Of a DNA stretch of 64,000 nt, positions 12,301-23,000 are shown in pieces (position 1 is the first letter of the stretch; each line of letters starts with the position of its first letter). Source of the DNA: Lumbricus terrestris (taxonomy: Eukaryota > Annelida > Clitellata > Crassiclitellata > Lumbricidae); assembly GCA_949752735.1 (NCBI GenBank), contig OX457036.1, positions 95,899,605 through 95,963,604 of the forward strand, read 5' to 3'. The notes under the pieces were generated by a model. The model searched no databases and was not told the origin of the DNA. It worked only from the letters and a program-made list of their open reading frames with translations. A program made the position numbers and the translations under genes.

Positions 12301-12634
12301 ATCAGAGTGAGGATCTTAAATTGTATACGGTCACAGTAGTGTTGCTTATCCTCTTAATTGAAATGCACCAAAGCACTTCTGTACACAACAACTAAAACAC
12401 CTTTCTTCACTGCTACACATCACTGTAGTGTTGAATTACAACGACTTCACTAGTACACTGACTTGCTAGGAATGGCACAGCTGCCAAGAACAACACTGAC
12501 TTGCAATTGCATTAGTGCATGCACTGACTTTGAACCTTATAGCACAGTTTCCAGCAGATTGCTCAAAAGATATTGCACAGCTGTTTGGGTTTCTCAACCG
12601 GTTCTGTTCACGATCAACTGAAGCCAACGGATCC

Positions 12635-15136
12635 TCAGATCTCGTAATTTCTGAATTTCCGAAGCAGCTCCTCCCTTCCGCAAGTCATTGTTGACACGCA
12701 CCCTATAATTTGCACATGCATATATACAGTATACACATATATTTGAAAAAATTATACACGTGTACTTAGGTATATACACCTATATTTTACCTACATAATT
12801 GTATCCATAATTTACCAGAAATACAATCTGTAGAACATGTGACACTACCTTTAACTGTTGCATGGAGTGGAGTTATTTTTATCCAGCCCTAAAGTTAACA
12901 CAACATATTATAGGACTTGTACTCTCTGGTTTTATTCATTTATTCATCCAAGTATTTATATAGCATCTGATTCAAGAAAACCTATCAGGTGCTCCCAACT
13001 TCAGCACAGCAAAAAAGAACAATTTTACAGGGCTTGCAGAATGTGCCTGAGACTAATGGTTATTCCATTAAGCAGGAGCCACATCAAAGTGAACTTTTGT
13101 CTTGCTTCAGGAGACTGTTAAAACTCACTTTCCTATTCACTTTCAAGCACCACGATATCCAGTCACTCTTCATAGAATTGTCAATAAATGTTTTATTATA
13201 ATTCATAATCATAAATAACCACATACCTGGCCATTGTTCTTTTAGACCAGTCTCTGGTTTGATGCCTTCTAACATTGGCTCCTTTTTCTTTGCAGGTGCC
13301 CAATGCATTGACTAAATGAGAAAAATATTGTAGTTAACATAAAATTATATAGTTACATACATGTATATTACGAGTATGTATATTCATTTATTTCCAAAAT
13401 ACAACAGGCAAAATGCTGTGGATATACATTAACAAAATTGACATATATGGCCATTGGCTACATAGTATTTATCGTTGAGTTTGTTACTTTAATAACATTG
13501 TTGGGATAAAGTTCATCGAGTCTTTATCAGAGGAGAGTGAATTGGTGAGCCCTTTGCTGATTCAAGTTATATAATGGATCTCACTGCAGTGGGCAGAGGT
13601 TACTGACATGAAGTTCATTTCCATGAACAACTCTGAACAGCACTGTGTCAACCTTTTAAGCCAGAGCATAATATGGTACTTGTAATACAATATATGACAA
13701 TACAAACATACACATGTACACATACGTATGTAGTGTTTTATGGTTACTTACAGCATGACAGCAATCAGCTTTGGCTATCCAATCCTTGAATGACATACAG
13801 ATCCCACTTCGACGCCATTTGTCGTACTGTTGACGCATTTCAATGCTACACAAGATTTCCTTCGCAGTCTGCAGCTGTTGGAACCTTTCCACTGAAAGAG
13901 AAAATGAAATAATTATTTTAGATATTTACCTAAATATGACTTCTTATTGGAGTGCTACCAGTTGATACCTTGTGCATTAGACATGGGTACAATAGACTAT
14001 TCTACTAGTTCCAGTTATTTATGCTAGCCGCCTAAATATGCCTCGCGTTTATTCGTTTCTCGCATTTCTGTGTCACTGCATGCGTTCAAATCTGTTACTA
14101 TAATATATTAATAACAATGATATTCCAATTTCTTTTACAATATTTAAGCCACTTGTAAAGATGCATTCTAATTGAATTTATAGTCAATTGCTGGACATTT
14201 AGACCAAGCACTCCTGACTATAGTAGCAGCGCCAGCTATACAATTTCAGCATGGTGAACCAAGATCCTGCGATTTATTCGGCAGGTCTAAATAATTAAAT
14301 GTAAAAAATATTAAAAATAACTGAGAATTTTTGACAGGTCATAAAGGCAGTCAAGAGTAAAATAGGTAGTACGTCAAATGACTGACCACGACCTATGGTG
14401 GCGACGCCACTGCTTGACCATCACTTTCATGGGATTTGAACCAGAAACAGATTTATACAGAAGTGTAAGATTCTTTTACCAGACTCTGGGCAGCTGGGTG
14501 CTTTATCTGGGTGAAGCTGCCTTGCTTTGTTTCGGTATTCACTCAGTATTTGATCAACCTGAAACGAAAATAAATCACGTAACCATCAGATCAAATATTC
14601 GACCCAACAGTTCGATTTATTTCATCCTCATCAAACTTCAACTGTTACCGCAATAATCTGCCATTTTCCCCATCCTTACTTACGCTAAATTGTACTTTTA
14701 TATTTTATATTATTTATATTATTATTATTTATATTGTTTGTCTGTTTGTTTGTATGTGCACTTGTTATAGAACCCCTAAAGCTCTCCCTACTCAGAGGTG
14801 CTCCCGACTGCAGATCGCACACTGCATCGGAGTGTCACGAGGTGCTACACCGTTTAAGGTCTCCAATGTACTGTCCGTTCTAGTCCGATAGTTAGTCACC
14901 ATCTGTAGCCTTTAAGAAACGATATCCGCACGCGCATGTTTTGCAAGTGCCTGCAGGGTCGAACCGTGACCCTCGGAATTACAGACCCTCTTAGCAATCA
15001 ATGTAGCTAATGTATCCTATGTGTCTACATACAGGCTGTGTCTACTTACTGTCGACAACTCATCGCAGCCAAGAATTGCATAATAATCTTCTTCTGGATT
15101 TGGCTTATATGACAAAATAGAATTAAATGCATCCAT
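12635..15136 (-). CDS. DNAJC12: DnaJ homolog subfamily C member 12-like J-domain protein (complete)
   Basis: Five exons join in phase on the minus strand: 15050-15136 (ATG at 15136-15134), 14480-14558, 13752-13891, 13227-13311, 12635-12702 (TGA at 12637-12635), giving 152 aa. Exon 1 reads [13 protein letters not shown]. Exon 2 carries the J-domain HPD loop ([10 protein letters not shown]45-P46-D47) needed to stimulate Hsp70 ATPase. Exon 3 has the family signature AKEIL...[11 protein letters not shown], exon 4 has [15 protein letters not shown] (human SMHWVVRGKKDLMLE), and the end is [11 protein letters not shown], the conserved DNAJC12 C-terminus. In vertebrates the protein is a cytosolic co-chaperone for aromatic amino-acid hydroxylases. 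This one is about 45 aa shorter than the human protein because the acidic linker between exon 4 and the C-terminal motif is nearly absent. Splice sites are GT-AG. Exon 5 has a weak acceptor (aaattatag) but exact phase and a perfect terminal motif. Confidence 0.9.
12940..13200. mobile_element. LINE tail scraps inside DNAJC12 intron 4
   Basis: 12940-13000 is the minus-oriented tail 'tttatatagcat...ggtgctcccaac'. 13115-13200 reads aaaactcactttcctattcactttcaagc, like the last codons of LINE ORFs elsewhere in the window (compare 19725-19765). Both are short and degraded. Confidence 0.45.
14765..15010 (-). mobile_element. tRNA-derived SINE in DNAJC12 intron 1
   Basis: On the minus strand, a B box (ggttcgaccct, about 14955-14965) lies downstream of an A-box-like sequence (ttgattgctaagagg), followed by a non-tRNA body. 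That body ends in 'gggagcacctctgagtaggg' (complement of 14782-14810), the same tail as the LINEs here. This is consistent with a SINE that borrows a LINE 3' end. Confidence 0.55.
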
Positions 15137-15423
15137 GAAATTCCAAGTATTTCGCCCAACTTAATAGTATTTTAGCCGACAATTCAGACACGCTTTTCGA
15201 TTCGTAAACAGTAAACAAACTTCTAGGACCAAAGATCGTAAAAATTATTATCAACGCAACATTCAACGTCCTTGACATTGACCCAAGGACATAGACCTAA
15301 TTATAGGTCTTTGGTCCGTGTACTTTCCAAATAATATCTCACCCTGAACACAACCAATCAATCCAATCATAATATGGAACTCAATTCGTCTAGTCTTGGC
15401 TAACTAATTAACTATTCACATTG

Positions 15424-15706
15424 CAATATTAGGCCTACTTCTTTTCTTTTATATTCTAATCATTCACGATCACTTTCCTCAGGCTTCGAAACTTGAGATT
15501 GAAGTTAGCCTACATCACTTCAAGGACTCGATCTTTAATTTCTTATCTGATCTTCAGCCATCCAAATGATAGCTGAAGATCAGATAAGAAATTAAAGATC
15601 GAGTCCTTGAAGTGATGTAGGCTAACTTCAATCTCAAGTTTCGAAGCCTGAGGAAAGTGATCGTGAATGATTAGAATATAAAAGAAAAGAAGTAGGCCTA
15701 ATATTG
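15424..15706. repeat. Perfect 135-bp inverted repeat with 13-bp spacer
   Basis: Arm 1 is 15424-15558 and arm 2 is 15572-15706. Reading arm 2 on the minus strand gives arm 1 base for base (caatattaggcctacttctt ... tgatcttcagc). The spacer is 15559-15571. No mismatch was found over 135 pairs. The repeat lies 288 bases upstream of the DNAJC12 start codon. It could be a recent fold-back duplication, a hairpin-forming element, or an assembly or cloning hairpin artefact. Confidence 0.95.
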
Positions 15707-16474
15707 ACACAGACGACACCCGCCATCGTTGCAGTTCCGACTTCTCTGCATGATCCTCTGTCAACCCGACTCGAAGTGATTAATACGGACCTCGGTCGAT
15801 TCTTATGCTAATTTGGATTACTTTAGGCCTAGGCCTAACGGACAATTCACCGTCTGTTGCAGTGCCTTAGCCTAATTCGCGCTTGGCTTTCGAGTGGCGC
15901 ATTAGAAGTTTGGAAATTACTGTTAGGTTTAGGCTAATGCGCTGTAGGCCTACGTACTCTGAAACAATGATATTAATTCTCCTCGGCTTGACCACAGTAG
16001 GCCTATAAATAATAAATAACAATTTGTTATTTATACTGTGGCTTGACCTCCCGGTTTTTGACCTGGCACCGGAACGAAAAAGGCAGCTCTGGCTATTGCG
16101 GACCAGAGCCTTATATGGTTCTGTTGCAGACTTGATTTGATATAGCGCCTGTGATCATATATAGCCTAATAAGCTGGTCTCCCTGACGTGGCTTTTGTGG
16201 GCGCTGAGAAATTCTCGAAGATTTAGGCTAGGCCTACATCACATTTACATTACATTACATTAGAGGTCGTTGCATGGTTGGGAGAGCATTTTCAACAGAA
16301 CTCGTAATCTCCAAATTTCTAAAGCGCGACTCGAAAGCCAAGCGCAGGACACCCGGCTTATATTCACGAGCGCGGCGTTCACGAGCAGGCCAATAGGCCT
16401 AGGCCCTACAGTATATGAATTGTAGAAAAATACAAATGGAGAGGAGTCAGACGTTTAATTTACAAAGTCATTAG

Positions 16475-16476
<2 letters not shown>

Positions 16477-16534
<58 letters not shown>
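16477..16534. repeat. (TA)n microsatellite
   Basis: An uninterrupted run of TA dinucleotides, about 29 units, flanked by GGCCTA-rich DNA. Confidence 0.98.
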
Positions 16535-16536
<2 letters not shown>

Positions 16537-16717
16537 CTTAGGCCTACGGCTGGACTAGAGCTAGAAACACTGTATACTTGCGAGGCAAGTCTGAAGACTC
16601 GAGAGTGCTTCTGGAAAATCCTCTAGACGTGTAAACATTTGCAAAGAATCTATAGTTTCTCTGCCTTCTCGATTTCTTGTTCTTTAATTATTGACGCAAA
16701 TTAAGACAGCCTGGACT

Positions 16718-16943
16718 AAAGATTTTAACAGGGCTCCCTCCCTGTTAAAATCTTTGGCCTGGAAGGGAGCCCTGTTAAAATCTTTGGCCTGGAAGGGAGC
16801 CCTGTTAAAATCTTTGGCCTGGAAGGGAGCCCTGTTAAAATCTTTGGCCTGGAAGGGAGCCCTGTTAAAATCTTTGGCCTGGAAGGGAGCCCTGTTAAAA
16901 TCTTTGGCCTGGAAGGGAGCCCTGTTAAAATCTTTGGCCTGGA
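16718..16943. repeat. 30-bp minisatellite, 7 direct units plus one inverted partial unit
   Basis: Seven copies of a 30-base unit (ccctgttaaaatctttggcc plus tggaagggag) run from about 16739 to 16943. An inverted partial copy at 16718-16739 (aaagattttaacagggctcc) forms a palindrome with the first unit. Because 30 is a multiple of 3, both strands show repeat 'proteins' (ALLKSLAWKG and FNRAPFQAKD). Neither has family support or a plausible gene context. Confidence 0.95.
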
Positions 16944-19438
16944 CGAAACAATTCCTTCTGCAACGCTTCACTGAACAATAGGCTACGCCTGCAACAGTGA
17001 AATCCTCGCCAGATCGATCGATTTAAAACCAGCAAATTAACGGCGAGAACATTTAATTAGCACTACGTACTATGCGATTAAAACCTGAACTAGAGAGAAA
17101 AAGTAGAAATTATTAATGTGTAGACCCCTACGCCGCCGCCATAGCCGCAATTTTTGGTCACGCCGGAGCCCGCCGAAACAATTTCGGCGTCAGCCGCCAA
17201 AAATTTATTTAATAACTATCTCTTCAATTTTGTCTGCAGAAATTGCTGTAGGCCTACTGTAAGTTATGTTTTCAAAATGCTGAGCTTTATCTAATCCAAA
17301 GTTGTTTACTGTTAGCTGAATTCCAGACGTATTTCTGGGTTTACGTAAAAATGTGGCTAAGCCGAAATTTTTGACCAGCCAGCCGTACGTATTGTTTTAA
17401 CATTACGGCTTGGGAGTTTACCAATTTTAACGGCGTTTTATAGCCGCCGACATTTAAAAAATGGACGACCACATTATCTTTTAGCTGTGTAACTAATCGA
17501 GTGCGCCTTCCAAGATTCAAACGTACGAAAATGTACGAATTACCGTGACATTTGGACGGTCTCAATTTTACAGCAATATCAGTGAAGTTTAATGGAACAA
17601 AGCATACATTCTGTACAACAGATCTGAAACCTCGCCTGTCAACAGTAGGCTCTACCCACATTCATCGGCAACACCCAACTGAAAATCGCAATTACATGAA
17701 ACCAACCTTTGGTCGTTGTTTATGCTAAGTGCCACAAAATTAAGCTTCATGAATTACAAATAAACCAATACCCATGTGAATAATGTATTCTGTGACCAAA
17801 TTAAATCATCCTAACCATGCATACATGAAGCATTTAAGCAATACGATTGAAGCATGAATTTATTTAGAACTTCAAATGTTCTTCAGCCTTGAAGTTTGCA
17901 AGTATGAAGCACTTAACCGAATTGCAGGGTAAAGGGCAAGCACATATATTTATGCACGTATGTATGTAGGCGTATAATATTATGTAGGCATGAGTATGTA
18001 TGCATGTATAGTATGTGGACAATTGGCCTTTTTAACGAACCCTAGCAGCATTGATTATAGTCCTCAAAAAACTTTTAACCAAATCACTAGTAGCTTCCAA
18101 CATGCATCGAAACATTGATGCACATAGCAACATGTCATAGTGCATTAAACTAGCATAAAACTAGCCCAAGATGTCTAAACACAATTTGAGTGGAGAAACA
18201 TCTGCATTAAGAACAGAGTTGTGTGTGTGATCTCAAGACAGACTTTTTGATGTCACAATCTCGAAGTCACTGTTTCAACTTTTGAAAACTGGTGAAATCC
18301 TGGTTCTTTTGGAAACTCAAAATTCTCGGACAAACTGTCCTTAGCTCCGAACTTATTGTGCTATAAAATTGTCGTGCACCCATGTGGTAAAAAGAAAGCT
18401 AATAGGCATAATTATGTGCTTATTTATTTAGGCCTACTGCAGTAAACAGAGCAAGTTGGGAAATTGGGAAACTAGTTCACGAGTTGCTTTGTAATTATTG
18501 CTTATTCTTAAACGTGTCCTGCCAAAAGTCTCGGTCTTGACGTTGTTGAACGGTCTCGGACTTTGTGTCTCGGTCTCGGAGCCTATTGTCTCCGTCCCCA
18601 TTGTCTTGGTCTTAGTTTCAAAGTTTACTGTCTAGCATACAAGTCTGATTAATAGGCGCTATCAGTAAGGCTGTTTCCAAATGTTCAAGCACATACTTAC
18701 ATCAACACATACTTACACACATGTATATACATGCATACAAAGATGCATAAACATGTATGTATACATGCATACACACACATTACACACATTCATAGAAACA
18801 TACATACATACAAAATGACACAAGACAAACACTCAATTGCGGCCAATAAATATTACCCATTCCATATACGTCTATTCAGAATTGGTCAGCGCTGTGGCCA
18901 ATCAATTGGTATCGTTTCTATTATCAGCTACAAGACTCTTGCAAGCAATTGACAGATGCTGAATCACTTGCATGAAATGCAAAGCAGAGGAGATTCGAAT
19001 TGAAGCACAAAGACGAAAGCGGCGACAGCAATTTAACAATAGCTCAAAAGAAACAAATATTTGCCAAAAGCTAGATCATCCGTACACAACTATTCAGATC
19101 TCTACTCCTTAGATCGAATATTGAATTTCGATCGTAAGTGTAGTTCCGTTTTTGAACACTGATACGAAACACAAAATCTACTGTTACCATTGCAAACAGC
19201 TTATAAATGCATTCTAACAGCGATAAACGATATTCACATGTTAATATCCGCAACAGAATTCTTAGCAGACTCTTGATAAGACGGTTTCGTTCGCACTGAG
19301 GGACGTAAAATGCAGAACTTTTTGCATCGGTTTAGTGAACGAAGATTTGAAGCATGTTGAGAAGCATGCAAAAGCAGAGGCAAAAGTGCCAAGATTCAAT
19401 ATCCCAAGATTCGCTTAGACTGTCGGTCGTGACCATCA

Positions 19439-19988
19439 TCACTGCTCTGTTGCCGCAGTCATGGCTGCTTTCATCCTTGCGACAAATGCCTGAAATGAAC
19501 AACAAACTGTTTATTATAGCACCAACACACCTTCCTACCCTCAGTCACTACTAAATCCTTACAATCCTCCTCGTTGCTTACGTTCATCGGGTACAAGTCT
19601 TTTATCTGAACCTCGATGCAAAACAGTTATGGGCTTGCGTGCATTCGATGCCTCTGCAACCAGGGAATGGAATCGGCTTCCGCTCTCGCTTCGTAGCTCA
19701 GTTTCACTTCCTTCCTTCAAAAAGTGGCTCAAAACTCACTATTTCTCCTTGGCTTTCAAGCACATGGATCTCTTAACTGCATCTTCCTCTTGCGTGCACT
19801 ACAAATTTATTTAGTAATAATAATAATAATAATAATAATAATATATTTACCATTATTCAATGTCAGCAGAACATAATATGCACCTTTATACGGCTCAACA
19901 TTTGATGATTAAAAGATGCATAAGATCCAAATTCAGCTTCAGAAGTGACCTGGTAACAGCCTACTCATAATGGGAGTACTCTGCGCGC

Positions 19989-20019
<31 letters not shown>

Positions 20020-23000
20020 CGTGTAGCTGCTACATGCAGGGCTGAAAGTGGTTTGAGCTGTACAACTGGATTATGAAGGAAAGCCTACGTGGAACAAACG
20101 AATGGCCGATGCGTGAATGTTTTGATTTTCTACACTGTTATCTAATAATATACTAAAATGGGATATATGCGTGCGTCTAAATGTTAAACACGCGACCAGC
20201 CTAAGACACGACAAAACAGGGTGCCAAAACGAAAGGCCGGGTCACAGACCCGGACAGACCCGGTTAACTTTCAGCCCTGGCTACATGTGACCAGGGCCGT
20301 GTTTAAGGTTCGTCGAGTGTCGGTGCAAAGTGTTACAGCAGGGGCAAAGTGCCGTTCGGCAGTCTTACAAGATTAGTCCTTTACACAAATCCGCTGTTCA
20401 ATTAGGCTATAGGCTAGCCTACGTGGTTTGTCGGCTGTGGCGGGTCAGTAAGCACGCAACGTCGGTGAACTTAGTTAAATGAATGTTTTCTTACAATTAC
20501 TGATTTTACAAAAGGTTTAAGTAACACTGAGACTCGCAAAAGACATTTGGCCAATGACAACAAAACTCTCGGCTCAGGGGCATTCGGTGCACCGCACCGA
20601 ATGGACCTATGTTAAACACGGCCCTGCATGTGACACATCTTTCAAGAACGTCACAAGGGTGTTTAACAAGACAGTTGAAACCAAATAAAATATTTTCTGG
20701 CTCTAAAAGCTAGCAAAGTAAACCAGCTCCATTGTAAACCTCAAACTCACTAAAAAATAAAAAAGACAGATCCCAGTAACATCACCAGCAGTGCATGACA
20801 TCCTGCAACAGCACCACATCTTCACGACCTACTCTACTTGGCATCGGGTTGACCTCTATACCCCTCGAGTCAGGACCACCATGGCTCAATCCCGATCATT
20901 TGCCTGCATTGGTCCCTCCCTATGGAATGGGCTCCCCCCGCCATCAGTTTGCTCTGCCATCCTCTCTGGTAGTGTATTCTCGTCTATCTCTCATCTAAAA
21001 ACTTGCCGGTTTTTTCGGGGTTGAATGCACTGAGAGCGCTTCTGAAAGGCTCTTGCTGCAAGAAGCGCTTTATAAATGGTCAGATACAATACAATACAAC
21101 ATAAATGGATCGGACCAACTTGCCTCGGTGTATTTCCTGTCTTTGTCGAGAACTGTTACAACTTTTCCGATACTTCCACTTCCAATTAATTTCTTCTGCT
21201 TCTCCTAAAACAGACATGTATGGAAAAGAGATGAAGCTGCACGAAAAGCATACTAAACAATTCATATCAAATTCTGAACAGAATAATTGTTAAATTCTGA
21301 ATAAAAACTAATTCAAGTGTTGTGAGAGATAGAGTGGTTGGAATTAAGAGATGGCATTCACCACTTCACTTAACTATTCGAGTGACATGGCAGACAGTTG
21401 GGTTGGCAATTGGCATGGCATGGTATAGTTGGGGCTACAATTAAAGGCAGGGCTTAAAGTGTGGCTGGACGGTCATGGACGGCGTCCATGCACTTGTTTT
21501 AACTTTGACCCAGACACTTTGCACGCTCCGTTTAAGCATCTAAAGGGTTCGTCAGAACAAGTTGTCATTTTGCAAGACCAACCTTCAGTAAGACCTGTAT
21601 TCCCTTGGGTGAAAGTGACGGAGGTTCTCTGAGAAGATCCCACGTGTAGACCCACTGGCTGTCCCAGTGGCCAAACAGATCGCCTTTGCTCAGAAAGATG
21701 ACGCGTCTAAAATGAACGAATGCATACTTCCCTTTATCAACATAGGTGCAATCACGTCCTAAAAGTTGGGGGGGACCATAATGAATCACGTCCTAAAGGT
21801 TGGGGGACCATAATAATAAAGTTAGGGGACCACTCAAAAGTTGGGGGACGCGTCCCGTGGGTCCCATAGGGTGGCTGCGCCTATGAATGACAACCAACTA
21901 TACTAACCATCAACCACGTTGTCTCAATTGTGTCTTCTAATAATAAGTTGGAGGCGAAAAATTGCTGGAACATACGTTACTAAGTTCTCAATTTTACTAA
22001 AATTTATGCAACTGACATCACTTTAACCTTCACAAACTGACAAAGTGCCCTCACAGTACAACCTAATCAGAGGTGCTCCCAATCTGAAGAACCCCCGCTA
22101 TCACTTTTCTCACTCCCTTCTTTTGTAACTCAAAATATCTATAATTTTCCACGAAAAAATGTTGTACACAAGATCTTTATATTTGAGACCTGAATAAATG
22201 AAGTTGGATGTTAGTTATTGAAATCATTGAATTGATCTGATCTTACTTGTCTGTTCCAAGGAGAACATTTCGAGCGTCACCCGACACGTAGATGTGTCCG
22301 ATGTAGACGTCAGATGCATACTTCCCTTTATCAACATCCTAAATTTGAAAGAATCAGTCAGTCACTCAATCAAACGTTTGACCAATAAATACATCAATAG
22401 ATAATACTCAAATCAGTAATATCAAATTATATGACTCAGAATACATAAAATAATAGATATATAATGAAATGAAAAATAAAAAAACAGCAAATATCAATGA
22501 CACCAAATAATTAATTGACCTGTCAATGTTTCTCTGATATATCTTATCTTATTAGAAACAAATGCCTTAAAGCTCACTATTTCTCTGTGACTTTCAAACT
22601 TTTGGTGCCTATCTGTTTTTCACCGGGTAACTGACTAAACCACACCTCAAATATACACCTCTCTGCACCTCCGATACACCTCTCTGTACCTAGGAAACTC
22701 AGAAACATCTCCATGTACCTCACATACATCTATCTGTACCTCAGGTACACCTCTCTGTACATCAGATACACCTCCTTGTACCTCAGACACGCCTCTCTGT
22801 GACTCTGCGCAGAATGACTGATTTTTCACTGTTATTTACTTAAGAGAAATCTCGAGAGAGAGAGAGCGAAATCTCGTGGCAATAACAACTGTCAACCTGT
22901 AGGATTTGGTTTCCCTCTGCCTCTCGAAAGACGTACGGTCGGAGGATGGAGTCCGTCTGAATGAACCGAGCAGGTCGCAGTCGGTGAACTTCATCAGACA

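Larger units (their letters stand above)
6076..12634. other. Intergenic region between convergent RASSF and DNAJC12 genes
   Basis: No host exon was recognised on either strand over 6.5 kb. The left part must include the RASSF 3' UTR and the right part the DNAJC12 3' UTR. Identified content is repeats: a degraded 'gcgtccatgcactt / ggcgtccaggcacttcg' repeat at 6950-7130 (related to a piece at 21449-21505), a tRNA-like SINE at 7650-7905, an hAT-type element at 10514-10798, and minus-strand LINE pieces at 10965-11560 and 12028-12300. The stretch 7950-10450 is AT-rich, with nothing I can name. Confidence 0.6.
15137..19438. other. Intergenic region between DNAJC12 and VPS13
   Basis: DNAJC12 (start at 15136) and VPS13 (stop at 19439) both run on the minus strand, so this interval is the DNAJC12 upstream region plus the VPS13 3' flank. 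It holds a perfect inverted repeat (15424-15706), GGCCTA-rich DNA (about 15780-16550), a TA microsatellite and a 30-bp minisatellite. From 17100 to 17470 there is a GC-richer patch with repeated gccgcc and ttttaacggcg motifs that I cannot assign. 17700-19400 holds only short simple repeats (tgtatgtatgcatg, acatacacac), with no exon seen. Confidence 0.6.

Noticed and set aside
16684..16981. Repeat proteins on both strands of the 30-bp minisatellite
   Set aside because: Open only because the unit length is a multiple of three without stops; no start context, homology or neighbouring exon.
17341..17661. 106-residue minus-strand open frame
   Set aside because: No recognisable family and no flanking splice sites that connect it to VPS13 or DNAJC12; probably chance.
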